The notes: generated by a model not told the origin, from the sequence alone. Positions 25,469 to 38,354 are shown, counted from the stretch's first letter. The stretch is 64,000 nucleotides of DNA from Pseudoneurospora amorphoporcata (GCA_033297205.1 MU859128.1:1-64000); one strand, 5' to 3'. A program made the numbers and translations.

Positions 25469-25544
25469 CACCTACCTACCTTTACTTAAGGTAGGTCCCT
25501 ACCTAAGTGGAACCAAAGCCGCACTTAGGTAGGTACCTACATAC
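25469..25544. repeat. ACCTACC/GGTAGGT palindromic cluster
   Basis: Contains cctacctacctttacttaag, then tacctaagtg (25500-25509) and its inverted copy cacttaggta (25522-25531), then ggtaggtacctac. It could form cruciforms or small hairpins. The same motif class recurs through the window. Confidence 0.75.
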
Positions 25545-26458
25545 TCCCCGAGTCCAGTCCCCCAAAAGTGCATGGGCTCCATGGAACTGAATGACGAATC
25601 ACAACTAAACGACTTGCCCTTTCCGTCCTCACCTGCATGCTGCATCAGGGTGTGAAGGGCCAGGCTAGGCCAGGCCAGGGGTCTTCACTCCCAAGGGCTG
25701 GGCCTCCCCGAGTCCTCCAAGTTTCCTCCAACGTATGTAACCCTCCATCATGTTCCATATCTGGTAAGGTATTTGTCACCTTTCTTGCGAACCGTTGAAG
25801 GTTTTGTCTGTACGTAGAGGTAGTCGCGCACCAATTAGAAGTAGGTAGCTTCGCTGCCTTTCATTTGCGAGTGCATCACTGGGACTGCCCAAGGTACTTA
25901 CCTAAAGTAGCCTGGGGCTTACCTATACCCGAGGTATATGCGCCTCGGACTATATACTTAACATTAACGTACCCGTATCGTATGTACATAAAAGCCATTA
26001 CCAACCCATTACCTATCCCTCGCGGGATTTTGGGCTGTATATGTACCTCTAATAACAGCCTGCGTTCAGGACATGGACAGGAAGAACATCCTCCGTTTCC
26101 AGTCTCCTTCCGATGGTAAGGTAGGTGTTTCCTCCATTCCACGTACCAGACGTCAATCGAGAATCGACCAGACAGGCTCAATTCGATGATACCTCTGCAG
26201 CTACTGGAGGTAGCCTGGTGTTTACAGGTAACTCAATCGATCGCTCTTTGCCATACCTTTTATATCTTAAGAGGTAGAGGTACCTACCTAACCTTATCCA
26301 TGTTGTCGAGTCTTCCGAGCCCCAAACTCGATTGATACTCGCGAGACGCCGGTTTTTATGTATGAGTCTCAGGTTCTGTTGTCGACTAGACTACATAGGT
26401 AGGTAGGTAGGTATGCCCCTGTGTCTCAACAGACTGACTGGATCCAATCGGTTCATAA

Positions 26459-26472
26459 GGTAGGTACCTACC
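26459..26472. repeat. Perfect 14 bp palindrome of the AGGTAGGT class
   Basis: ggtaggtacctacc is its own reverse complement and continues into further ctacc units. A run of four ggta units lies 50 bp upstream (26396-26414). Confidence 0.85.
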
Positions 26473-27571
26473 TACCAGGCACAAGCACCCCTTTTAAAGT
26501 GTCAATCCAGTTCTGCTGATACCTGCATCTTTTTGAGCTGAGTGGACTGCCCTGACTTCCTTCATTGGTGCCTCCCGTCAGTTTGGACGAACGAAACGAT
26601 TCGTGGAATGGAATGAATGATGGAATGAATGGTTCGCGGACGGCTACCACTAGACCTTGTATGTAGGTTGCTTGCTTGCTGCACCATGTGCGTACAGTAG
26701 TATGTGATGCTACCACCTTATGCTATGTGTCGTGCGAGGTGAAGTATAGCTGTATAGTGGTATAGTGCTACCTCGGCGTAGGCGTGGGCGGTAGGTAGAT
26801 GCATACACAAAATCAAGAATTTACCACTCAGTCTTGGTGGTTTGGTCCCTTGTACATGTAATATGTTTGGGCGGACATATGTATCTCCAGGAACGTTTGA
26901 AGTCAATGCTTCCCATTCATTGATGCATCACTGTGAACTGGAACTCGTAGATATACTTCTAGGTAGGTAGGTTTCCCTAACATGGATTGGATACATATAA
27001 TCCAACGAGTTCATCAATTCCCCAATTCAAATTCCACAAGCAGTAATATCCCATCAAACCGTGCAACAACCGCACGTCGCAAGCCTGGCCTCGTCCAAGT
27101 CTCCAACTGGTGTTCTGTTCTAACCTGTTGTAACTGGTGTTATTCATTCCCACAAATTAACATTGAACCCCATGCAGGCTTTGCAGCGGCCAGGCTTGAG
27201 CGGCTCGAACGGTTCGGTTCGATATTGCGAATCTGCAACACAACTTTGCATCCATCCTGCAGTGACAGGGTACACGTACTGTACGACGGACGGTAGGGTA
27301 CCTAGGTAGGTAGGTAGGTATCGGTGCACGGGTAGGCACTAGCTACCTTACCTAGCCTGCACGAGGCGATCACGGGGCTTGCTGCACTTTGCCTTTGCAG
27401 GACAGAACAGGGCAGGGCATGGGCATGGGCATGGGCGTGGCATCCACGCGGCTCGGGGGACAGACATGAATAGGGACGGGGGGAATCGGGGACGCGGACG
27501 GGGGGAAGTCGGTACCCATATTGCCTAGGGCATGCTGGGGGTACATAATATAGCAAGGGGAGCACAGCGTG

Positions 27572-27574
<3 letters not shown>

Positions 27575-27604
<30 letters not shown>
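27575..27604. repeat. (TG)n dinucleotide microsatellite
   Basis: About 15 TG units without interruption, in otherwise non-repetitive intergenic DNA. Confidence 0.95.
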
Positions 27605-27605
<1 letters not shown>

Positions 27606-27960
27606 TGGGATTGTATAAATGAACCCAGGGGCAATGGGAAGAGGAAGAAACCTGAGGAGCAGGGGGAAAATCACCGATGGATGAAGGATTAGAAATGCTC
27701 TTGATCCTTGCCTCCAGTTTCTGTGAATGAAAGCGTGAGCTTCATCGAGAACTTTTCCATCTTCGGCGGTGACACCAATTTGGTCTTCTCTGGTGGAGAA
27801 TGAATGACATGAATCTGGACCAAACAAAAGTCTGGGGAAGACAACCTGGAAGGTTCCCTCGGAGCACAATGAGACACCAGCCGGCCAAGCCAAGGATCAT
27901 GATGAGCCCAAAGCTAGACACAAAACGGTTCAAGTTCGAGCCTGGGCAAATGCAAAAGGC

Positions 27961-27969
27961 TATAAAAGG
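27961..27969 (+). promoter_or_regulatory. TATA-box-like TATAAAAGG with no gene attached
   Basis: A consensus-quality TATA element on the + strand inside the gene-free region, followed by no recognisable coding exon. It may serve a non-coding transcript or be chance in a 10 kb stretch. Confidence 0.25.
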
Positions 27970-30900
27970 GGCACGCATCAATGCGAGTTGTGTGTGTGCC
28001 CAGCGTGCCCAGCGTTTCCAATCTTACGGTACCCATACTAGTAGTTTTAAGACCTGTAAACCTGGAAGTTATAAACATGTTAGAGAGCAGCCTGTGAACA
28101 GTAAATTACGGTACGTTGTACATACAAGCAAGCAGGAAGGAGCATGAGGTAGGTAGGCAAGGACGATGCACAAATATGCGAGAAGCTGTGTGTTTCCGTA
28201 GGTAGGTATTGAGCTCACTATAACCTCCACTCTGAAACAGCTGTAGATTCACCGCGTCGTCTTCCGTGTCCCAAGTCCCAACGTCCCAAGGCCGAAACGG
28301 CCCCGAAAGCTGCCAACAACGGCAACGGCCTGAACGGAAAGATCACCGATCTCGGGTGGAACCGATCATCATGGAGACACTTGAGATCAACATCGTGTTT
28401 CCCGTTCACGGCGTGGAGGAGCAAGCCGACTGCGGAGTCTGTGGAGAGACTGGATGAACCAGACAGGACAGGTCCCCATCCACCCCCGGAATCCGGGGTA
28501 CTGTAATTTCCGGGTCGACAAGCGGGTCCGCGGGCGACATTGGAACCTAACATCACCGTCCGTTATCATTGAGTCACCCCCTCTGGCCGCCGGTCCCGGT
28601 CCCGGCTCCAAAGCGTTCAAGTTGTGTTTTATCAGCCTGGGCCGAGATCCGTGTCAGTCCAGTGCTCGTCTGGTGTGCCGGAGTGGCGGCGGCCGGCGGG
28701 TGTTCAGTATGTATCGAATGCTAGGTCCATTACCCCCCCAAAACCCCCACTGCCAAACCTAACAGAACCGCGGGGCACTGTTGGAGAAGCCCTCATCACT
28801 TCCGTTGACCCCTCACCTCAGGACCCCAATGTAGGTACGCAGTACGTCTCCAACCCGAGCCCGATGATCAAGAACGATTAAGGTAGGTATCTCGTCTTCA
28901 GGGTCTTTCTTGAAAGGCAGAAAGGGTCTTCTCCAAGATGCGGCGTGTTCCCCATTTTGGGAATAGGAAGGTTGGTGATCCCGTCGGTCAATGATAAAGC
29001 ATACAGGTACCTAATCGCGGGGCAACGGGCGATAGTCCGGGACCTAGGTAATCTAACTGATGACCCACGGTTCGTTTCGACTTGATAAGTAATAGCGCCA
29101 AGGTACGACCGTACAGTGGAGGTACCGTAGGTACAGTAGGTACCTGAATCCCCTGGCGACGAGTCGACGACCCCTCCATTCAGGCGGGGCGCCACGCCCA
29201 CACTTCTTGCAATTGGGATGGAGGGGTAGCTTCACGACTGGATTTGATGTCCAGGTCCACGTCCACAAGGCAAAATGGAATGGTAATTGCTTTGACATCG
29301 TATGCTCGTGGCTCAAAGCAGTGCAGTGCGGACCGCATCGTGCGTGTTGGTTAACGCCTGTGCGCGACATAACCCATCACGCATGGGATGGATGGATGGA
29401 ATTGCATGCCTAGACTACATGCCTGAACCATTCGTTTTTCTTTTTTTCCTTTTTGCTTTGTAAATGATCCGTCATTCTTCCATCTCGAAGCTGTCTCGAA
29501 TTACAGCAGGCAGGCAGGTAGGTATCTTACTGTAGGTAGTGGCCGGCAGGGTCGGTCAGGTTGGAATGTCAATCAATCAGTCAGAACTTAGAAAGGCTGC
29601 GCGCTGCGCCACGATCCCGTCACGTTGGTGAATGATTTGCATTGTTGGAAGTGGAAGCTTTCTGTCTGATACATAAAGGTACTCCTCTCGAGTTTTATCA
29701 GCTACCTTACCTAGTGCAACTGCTGGATACAGCTGCAGGTCATGGAATGGGACATCAATGGAACTGATGCAAAGTGGAAAGTCTTCACTTGTAGAGGTAA
29801 TAAAAGCAAGGAACGTCCCTGGACTATACTGGGCTTTCTGTCCGATGTTGCATTGGTTGTGTTCTGGTCTGGGATGTATGTTGGGGGTCACACACCTTTT
29901 TGTTCACTTTGACCACACCACGCACCCAGTCTCGCCAGTGCACCCACCATCTCAACTGAAAAGAACGAAATTCCCTTGCTAACCCGAGACCAAGAGCTTG
30001 GGCCTCTTTTGTTACATACTCCCCTGACTTTAGCTTGCAGAATTTGGCCTCGAACTGAGGAATGGCCTCTCTGGGCCTCCTGGGCCCCCGCGGACTTGGG
30101 AGTTTCGAGGCGATGGGTAAACTTGTGGTGGTGGACTTGATAAAAGATGAGGAGGCCAGGTCTTCCTAGTTTTCGAGCGCCATCCACAATTCGTGAAATG
30201 GACCTCACTCGTTACGGCATTCCGCCATGTTACCACCTAACGTTAGACAACCGAATGTTAAGCCGCGGATACCCCATGCCCAGCCTACCTACTGTGAGCG
30301 TAATGTATCATACGAATCACTGAACCGATGCAGGTGGACGGATGTGGGATATAGATGGGCTTGCAAGGCAACCAGCGATGCGAGACAAGCGCGCGGACAG
30401 CGGACAGAGGAAAGCTTGCGGTAGTGTTTAACTTCCTCCTGGAGAAGGTAAAAATGTAAAGGTTAAACAGGCCACAACTATCGTAATTGTTATCGTGTTA
30501 GCTCACACCAGAGAGATGTGGAAACTACTGTTGGGTCCCTGGCGTGTCCTTACCTAATGTTATTCCCCAAGACTCCTTGAGTGAGGCATCGCACAACCAC
30601 AATTGCTCAAAGCATCGCACGCTCCCCCATCCCCGGTCCGTGATTGATGGTGGAAGGTGCCCTGCCGTGGTGAGCTTGGTCCACAGTGGGAGTGGATCTT
30701 TGCGGTCACGGTACCACAGTAAGTGCGCCTCGGATTCTGACTGTGTCCTTTCAACCGCTGGAATATCTCACCGGTTTGACACACTGTGCCCTATTGGACT
30801 GCCGCTTGGAGTAGGTGTGAGGTCCGATCACTCTGCAGTCAAAGTCGTCGTTGTTCCTGGCCGCAGAGCCCAGGATCCCTGATCAGCTAGCTTCTCAGGG

Positions 30901-33900
30901 ACTCGTGTTGTCAGTTTTGCTAACGTCAATGTTATATTAATAGGAGCAGGAATTGCCAATCGGGAGAACCCCGGATTTCTGGATCAGGGTGTTGTTGATA
31001 ACGATGATAGCTCGAGTTTGAGATAGGAAAGAAAAACCCTACTATCTGTCTGGCCCAAGTGTCCACAACTGTTTCAAGGGCATGACATTGTTGTCGTTTG
31101 TCCGCCGTGCGAAATTCGTCCGAATGGATGCCGAGATGGGTGCGAAGTGCGAACCAAAGGGGGGTAAGAATCCGGAAACAAAAAAAAGAAAAGGAGAAGA
31201 AAGAAAAACTTACGGTCTCAAGTTCTGTTCGCCGCTCGGGTTGCCTATCCTATGAGCCTATGCAAGGACGACATTTGATACCGAGTGCAAATGAAACCTT
31301 GTCCCAAACCCCAAGACTCCAATGGTTCCAGGGACAATGGAATGTTGGCTGAATACTGGCCGGGCATGGCAATTGAGAGCCGAAGAGGGAGGGAGACCAA
31401 TGCGGGCCGCAACTTGCGCCAGCTTCCGAAACGACCAGAGCTATCCAGACTCGTCAGGCCTGTCTCACCTGCTTGCACGAGTTTCGGATGTTCGTCTTTG
31501 GATGCCATATTCTTCGGTATCTGTGGGCAATGGGCTGTTGTTCTTGGTTCGAGGCTCGTCTCGCTAGAGACTATATATAGAAAAACGAAAAAGACGTGGT
31601 CTCCAAGCTCAACCCTGTGGCGGCAAAAAGTGAAGCTCTCAATGGTATGTCCGGACAAGACTGGACCCGTACGTATAGAATTGTTGTGATTGGCGATAAG
31701 CAGCCGCAACAGTCTCGCCCTTTGGGTTTTAGGGCAACCCGGACATGAACCACACTAGCGCCGCGTAGGGTCTCGGTGTCTGGCATCATCATTTGAGGTA
31801 TCGATGGTCGATATTCGATAGGATGAGTGTGGCCTTGGATGCCTGGATGCCATGCTACAGTATGCACTGCAATGCCCTGTTGGTGCCGATGGCTTCCACT
31901 TGGATCTGGCAGTAGACAGACAGTACATGCGTGGTGTGTATACATGCTGCCCTCCATCCAGTCTGTCAACCAGTTGCAGGCAAAACGGCTCGCACCGAAA
32001 AGGCAATGGCACAGCACTGGCATGGCACCAACGCGTGGCAGACACACAGATGGAAAAGCCTCACTGGCGTCGATTTTTGCCCCTTCCGTCACCCCCATCC
32101 CATTCCGAGAGAAATGGTGTGAACCGTATGGTTGGGAGACGGGGTCCATGGCCAATTGAGGCTCTTGGCGCAGAGGCGTGAGAAGGGTGAAGATATGATA
32201 TCAGACCTGACTTTTCTTGGCGAAGAATTGAAGGCAATGCCATTGTACACTACCTAGGGAACCGGTACATTGGGAGAGCTGGTAATTGGGCCTCTCTGCC
32301 TCAAGAGGGAGAGAGAGGCCATCATTGAGGCCATCCCATCCACATCCATTCCCGCCCGGGCCTTATCCGCTGTTAGTGGCGGGATAGGATGCACGTCGAA
32401 ATGTGGAAAGGGAATCGCATGCATTTGCGTGGTTGTGTTCGGCTCACTTTTTCTTTGTCTCTTCTACAAAACCGATCAATCAGAGCGAGGCTTGTCCAAC
32501 GCCGCCCTACCTAGCAATAGATGCAATGGAGCTGGCAGCAGGCAGAGCATAAAGAGGTACCACGGCAGAGGTAGCAAGCATCTTGCCGACCTTGTTTCCA
32601 GCGGAATGGCCAACGGTGAGAACGACGGCGTTGCGAACAAGAAGAAAAAAACTGAAGATGAAGATGGTGGGAAAAGAAAGAGGTACCTACCTAGGCAACT
32701 AGCCAGTACCTGACGATAGGGATTCTGAGGCCATCATGATCGTGGGATTTTGTGAGGCTTCTACACTACCAAATATCGAAAGCCGGTGTTGATGAGTTTG
32801 GGTGATGTTGTCGTCTACTGTCGGGGGCTCGGGGTCAGTTCTTAGAGTGTGACCCAGCTATCAAGGCACCCGCGCAGGGGGCATTTCAAAATCAGGGTCG
32901 GCTGTTGAAGTTTACAGGAGCAACAAGTAGGGGAATCCCTAGTTTAAATACACAAGTTGAGGTCACGTATGTAGATTGATCCTGCATGCAAGAATATTGT
33001 TAGTACCTAGGTAGGTAATGCATGCAGTCGATATTCAACATCGGCCGCGCAGCTGCTCCGGCTGACGACTGACTGCCCGCTGACTGACGGAAGGCCCTAC
33101 GTCGAGTTTGACATCACCCGGGTGGACGAACAGACATTGATGTCATTTTCATCTCCAGAGTTTATTCCACACCATCGTGGCCAAACGGCGGAGATATCAT
33201 ATTGGTCGTCTGCAATGGAACTGAAAGTATTGCCCTAGACGAGCAAGTCCACTGCACCGTGTTCAAGTGGGAGGATAGCCTCTTGCTTGTCTCTTGCCAG
33301 AGGCCGGGAAAAGCGCCACTGTGCGAGAGTGCTCTTGCAGAATGGCAGCCGGGTGCAGTGACTCCACTCTTGATTGGTCAGAGAATGATGTGAATTGACA
33401 GGGTCCAGCAAGACTTTGCAGGTACCAAGACAGACAAAGGTCGCGGACGGTTCACGTCGGGGTCACCTGCGCAACTCTAGCGACGAAGACGGCCGGTAAA
33501 CAGGTGGATCGGCCTCTTACTTGCGCGATCGAGGTATTTCTCCGGTACCATGGCAGACCAGTACAAGCGACCCGGCGGCTGTCTCGAGGGCGCCATGGTG
33601 TGTTGCAGTTTCACAGGGGTTTTCTGGTTGTTGATATGATGCTTTGACCACCAAGAGAACATGGCCGAGAGTGCTGGGTTGCAGGCCAGAGGGCCAGGAC
33701 CACCACCGCAAGCCCAACGTTCAGTGCTCCAGTGGCCGGGCCCCATGCTTCACGGGCTCTCCACACACACCACCTTAGGTAGAGGTAGTAGAGCCTTCGA
33801 CTGCACAGTACCTCTACCTTTATCACGGCCTCTACTTCAACCCCCCAACCATTGGGCTGTGATGATTCTATCGTCGACGGGACAGGAACAACCAAGCTGA

Positions 33901-34146
33901 TGACCTATCATATTACAGCATCCAATCCCATGAGTGCAATGCGTCCACTCAATGCCAGCCGTAGCGCACAGTGAACATTGACTACCTTACCTATGCTCTC
34001 TTTTGCCCCCAGCACTCATTCGTACTAACGTCGTCGTCACGGTTTCTTCCACGCCGCCTCACCACGTCTCACGTTTCTTTCCTTCCATTCGAGTCGCAGT
34101 TTCGTGCATCACAGCAACAACATCAACCATATCAACACCGGACGGA

Positions 34147-34158
34147 ATGCTACGGTGA
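34147..34158 (+). other. Candidate upstream ORF, 3 codons (MLR)
   Basis: ATG-CTA-CGG-TGA in the presumed 5' leader of the Adr1-type transcription factor. Relevant only if the transcript starts upstream of it, which cannot be seen here. Confidence 0.25.
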
Positions 34159-34400
34159 ACGGCAGCAATATCGACGCCAATTGCGAGTCTGGCCGTACTG
34201 GTAGACTACTACTAGCATTGCTACCTCTACCGCTGATTCGGGGCGCTATACCTACCCACTTACCCGGCAACCACAATCATCACAACTGCCACAACAGCAC
34301 AACTCCAGCATCGGCGTCAAGAAGTCGCCCCAGCACGCAGCTACAGCTCGCGGTCAGATCACTCGGTATTACCTGCCTCTGCCCGTACAGGTAGTCATCA

Positions 34401-34418
34401 ATGCGCTGTGTCTGTTAG
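34401..34418 (+). other. Candidate upstream ORF, 5 codons (MRCVC)
   Basis: ATG-CGC-TGT-GTC-TGT-TAG ends 187 bases before the main start codon of the transcription factor. If it lies on the mature leader it could reduce translation of the main frame. Confidence 0.3.
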
Positions 34419-34605
34419 GCGGTACCTGAACCAAGAAACAACACAGAACCCTTCCCCAGGCCCTCTTCTACAGCCGATCTTTCCTTTGACAAGCCCAAAC
34501 AAGCATTGTCGCCGCCTCGAATCTCTCGGTGCCATTCATCATACTACCACCTACCTCAGCTCAGCTGCATTCCCTTTCTCCTCTCCTTCCTCGTTTAAAC
34601 AAACA

Positions 34606-37600
34606 ATGACCCTCTCGAGTGACTCGGCTGGCAAGCTCGAGGTCAACACCAACATGTCCAACAACTCGACAGCGTCGGCATCTCCATCGCCGACCAGTGG
34701 GAACCCTCCGGTTGCTGGTGATGAGTCTGGTATGCTGCCAATTGATATATTGCCCCTCTCTTCGTTGCTGCTTTGCTGCGTTGCTGCTTTGCATACCCCT
34801 CCTTCTCCCACATGCCCTCCTGACTCGCACACACCCTTACGCCCTGTCCATGACCATCTTGGCTGACAATGGATGATGGCTGACTCTGAAAGCTGCATCA
34901 ATCACAGTGAATACCCAAGCTCCCGCTGCTCCTGCCAACAACTTCCCTCCACCCAAGACAGATAAACCCCGTCCCCATGTCTGCGGAACATGCCAGCGGT
35001 CCTTTGCCCGGCTGGAACACCTCAAGCGCCACGAGCGATCCCATACCAAAGAGAAGCCCTTCGAGTGCCCAGACTGCGCAAGATGCTTTGCCCGACGAGA
35101 TCTGTTGTTGAGGCACCAGCAGAAGCTACACCAGACCACTACCCCGTCATCGCGTCCGCGCAACCGCCGTGAAAGTACGAGCGCGCCCATGGCTGCGGGT
35201 GGTAACAACCGGGTCCGCAAGAATAGCGTAGCTGGCCCGGGCCCCAATGCTGCCGCCCAAGCAGCTGTCACTGCTGCCATGCGGCCTCGAGCAAACACCA
35301 TCAGCCACGTCGATACCACGACGATGCAGTTGATCGCCGCGGCCAATGCCCAGGCGGCCAGGGCTATGCCACCACAACACAGCCGGCATCCCAGCTTGGC
35401 TGGCTTCCCTCACAACAACTTTGATCCTCACGCTTACACCGGTATGGCCAACGCCATGGTGCAGCGCGGCGTTCCGCACGGGGGACTCCCCAAACTGGAG
35501 ACCCATGCCATCAACGGCATGGACTTCTCTACCGGCTTGAGGACAGCTCCCATTATGCCCTTCAACCCCGAGTTCGACTTTGGGGAGGCCTCGATGCTGT
35601 TTAGCCCGGCCTCGACCATCAACCCCAACGCGCTTCATTACAATGACTCGCCGAACCTGATGGGCGTAGACCCGTTGTCTCCCTTCCCCCACGGGCTTCC
35701 TGACATGACGGGCGGCCAGCATCTGGATGACCCCAACTACGACTGGCTCCAGGGCTTTGACCAGCACCTGTCTTTCAACAATGAATTTCACGACCATGCC
35801 ATTGACCGCTCCTCGCCTTCGGCCATTAGCACCGCCAGCCAGAGCGGCATCAGCGACGTAATGGTGGATGGATCGAACCACCGCGCTCCCGCTGTGGAGA
35901 CGAGCTCGATCTGGCAGGGCAGTATAATGGGGCCCCCGCAAATGCCCAACTCGTTTTCTCTCGGCGACATGGGCAACAACACCGTATTCCCCGACCTCTT
36001 GACCGGGGTTCCCCTATCGCCGCAGCCCGCTCCGTCCAGCAAGAATATGGGGGAAGCCTACTTTTCGACGCCACCGTCTTCAATGAACTCGCTAAGTCCC
36101 AACATGTTCCCGGGCCTCAATGGCCAGAACATGAACAATGCACTGAACAATTTCGGTGCCGGCCCGGAAACGCCGTCGTCGATGAATGGTAGTACTCATG
36201 GCACCTTACCCGTCTCGACAATCACTGATTCAACAAGACATGCCATCCTAGGTGCCCTGACGGCCTCCCAGGCTTCCCAGTTCGGATCTCGAAGATACTC
36301 GTACGCGACAACCAGCTCCCCGTTGTCGACACAATCACCGACGAGAGCCACCAGCACCGAGCTCCTCAATGCCCTCCCGAACACCCACGATCTCCAACGA
36401 TACGTCAGTGCTTATTTGCGATACTTCCACCCACATCTGCCGTTCCTCCACATACCGACGCTCTCCTTCGACGTCCCCACGCTTTCGATCAACGGGCAGG
36501 ACAATGGCATTGGCGGGAGCGGCTGCCTTCTCCTCTCGATGGCGGCTATCGGTGCCCTGTACGAGATGGAGCAGCAGATTTCGATGGAGATATTCGGTAT
36601 GGCGAAAAAGATGATACAATTGTACCTTGACGAGAGAAGAAAAGCAAACGTAAGGAAGGCAGATTTCCGGCGGCCTTCCATGTCGGAGCATACCTTACAA
36701 CAGCAGGAAAACCCGATCGATACGCCCGTCTGGCTTGTTCAAGCTATGCTCCTCAACGTCATTTATGGCCACAATTGCGGCGACAAGCGGTCCGGCGAAA
36801 TTGCGTCAACCCACGCTGCCGCGCTGGTAAGTCTGGCCCAGGGAGCCGAGCTGCTGAACCCGATCAGGATCGAGCCTAGCGTCGGGGTCGACATGCTGGA
36901 TATGGATGGAAGCTGGAATGCGGCAGAGGTGGAATGGCTCCGCTGGAGGTCCATGGAGGAGAGGAAGCGGACGCTCTTTACCGTGTTTATTCTCTCTAGC
37001 CTCGTGGTATCCGCTTATAACCACACGCCAGCCTTGACCAACTCCGAGATCTTCCTCGACCTCCCATGTGATGAAGAGTTCTTTGCTGCGGACTCCAGTC
37101 AAAGCTTCCATGCCAAGGGTGGCGTCGCGGCCGCAAACCACAACCGGATGACGTTTCACGAGGCTCTGGGGGCGCTTCTCCAGAGGCAGAAACTGGCTTC
37201 GGGGTTGGCGGACGGTAACGACTTGTCCAACAGTAACCTTCCGAAGCCGAGCACGTTTGGTTGCCTGATCCTCATCAATGCCCTGCACAATTACATCTGG
37301 GAAACTAGGCAACGCCATCATAACAAGGTATGGACGAATGAAGAGACGGAAAAGATGCATCGTCACATTGAGCCTGCTCTTCGGGCATGGAAAGCCGTAT
37401 GGGAGAGCAATCCCCACCATAGCCCAGAGCGCCCGAATCCGTTTGGCAAGGGACCGCTTGCTGCTGATGCCATCCCACTGCTTGATCTTGCCTATGTCCG
37501 CCTTTATGTCAACTTTTCTCGCGTCAAGGAGAAGTTTTGGCAGCGGGATTGGGATGGCATGGCAGAGGAGCTGGCTCGCGGCTCGGAGATAGTCCAGCAT

Positions 37601-38354
37601 GCCGAGCAGACCCCAATCGCCAGCAATTCTGCAGCTGAAGGTGCGAGCACGGTCCAGCCTGAAGCCTTCCCCAATCTGATGAGCCTCGGCCAGTCGCCAC
37701 TCGCCATTGCGAACAGCAGGTCCGATCCGAGGAGGGAACGCCATCTCAGAAAGGCAGGTTTCATTGCCGCTGACTCGTTGCTTAATGCGGACAAGTCCAA
37801 TGTAACGTTTGCCGATGCAACTGCTCGCGAGCTGCCTGTGCAGTCAGCAATCTGCACGTTTGATTGCGCACAGGTGCTAGCTGAGTGGGTTGCCACCCTG
37901 CAAGACCGCGTTGGGCGATACCTGGGGATCCTCGGTCAGGACAATGTTGACCTGAAAGAGGTGCCTGCGGTGGTTCTGCTGGAAGAGGACGACATCAAGC
38001 TGTTGGGCAAGATCCAGGAGATTATCCAACGGGCGGAGGTCAAGATGAATGCGGACCAGATGTCTCATGGAGCTATCAATGGCGACGGTGTCGGAAACGG
38101 TGTCAATGGCGTTCACCTGGATGATCATATGGGTTATGCGGCGAAGATACTGCGGATCACGGCGTATCTCATTGAAAAAGGCGCTGTATGGCCGGGTAAG
38201 TTTTTTTTTTTTTTTCTTTGGTTTTCCCGAGACAACTTTTGAGAAGGCAAACATCTAACCAAGTCTAGTAACCCGCTTGATCTCCTCATGTCTCGAAACC
38301 CACGCGAATCACATGCGCGTCCGCGCCGAAAAGTCCGTTATGGCGATGGAATAA
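34606..38354 (+). CDS. C2H2 zinc-finger transcription factor, Adr1-type, with fungal-specific TF domain
   Basis: Predicted 1170 residues from exons 34606-34729, 34893-38195 and 38269-38354. Intron 1 (GTATGC donor at 34730) has two in-phase acceptors, ctgaaag (exon from 34893) and cacag (from 34908), differing by 5 residues. Intron 2 (GTAAGT at 38196, ctaac branch, tctag acceptor) restores the frame to a short last exon ending MAME. Two adjacent C2H2 fingers lie near the N-terminus: C72-C75-H88-H92 and C100-C103-H116-H121. The recognition helices RLEHLKRHERSH and RRDLLLRHQQK are the hallmark of the yeast Adr1 group. A long Asn/Ser/Pro-rich middle region follows, then a fungal-specific transcription-factor domain from about residue 500 (RYVSAYLRYFHPHLPFLHIPT) through LLSMAAIGALYEME and RKRTLFTVFILSS. 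It should act in the nucleus as a DNA-binding regulator, perhaps of carbon metabolism as Adr1 does, but target genes cannot be inferred. The leader appears long, with small upstream ORFs. Confidence 0.9.

Larger units (their letters stand above)
23275..34605. other. Gene-free region of about 11.3 kb
   Basis: I find no coding sequence I can support on either strand. Open frames are short (mostly under 150 codons), overlapping and compositionally unlike the confirmed genes. The region holds a 24-T run (23587-23610), a TG dinucleotide repeat (27575-27604), many ACCTACCT/AGGTAGGT motifs, many of them palindromic (for example 24867-24883, 25469-25544, 26280-26298, 26459-26476, 27299-27320, 29130-29142, 33003-33018), a TATAAAAGG at 27961 and, near its right end, the presumed leader of the transcription factor. 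It may be one large regulatory region, may contain non-coding transcripts, or may simply be non-conserved spacer. No transposon remnants were recognised. Confidence 0.6.

Noticed and set aside
27920..27950. tRNA-like B-box (gttcgagcc) near 27934
   Set aside because: No cloverleaf can be drawn; upstream sequence does not supply D-arm or acceptor stem.
32270..32713. 147-codon + strand open frame with one hydrophobic stretch
   Set aside because: Start context and codon choice unlike the real genes. The single hydrophobic stretch and lysine run are not enough to call a gene.
34104..34394. Possible N-terminal coding extension of the transcription factor
   Set aside because: The open frame starts from a non-ATG codon, and no in-phase splice links it to the zinc-finger exon. 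More likely leader.
35147..35941. 264-codon and other minus-strand frames inside the transcription factor
   Set aside because: Mirror of a well-supported coding exon with zinc fingers; no independent family match.
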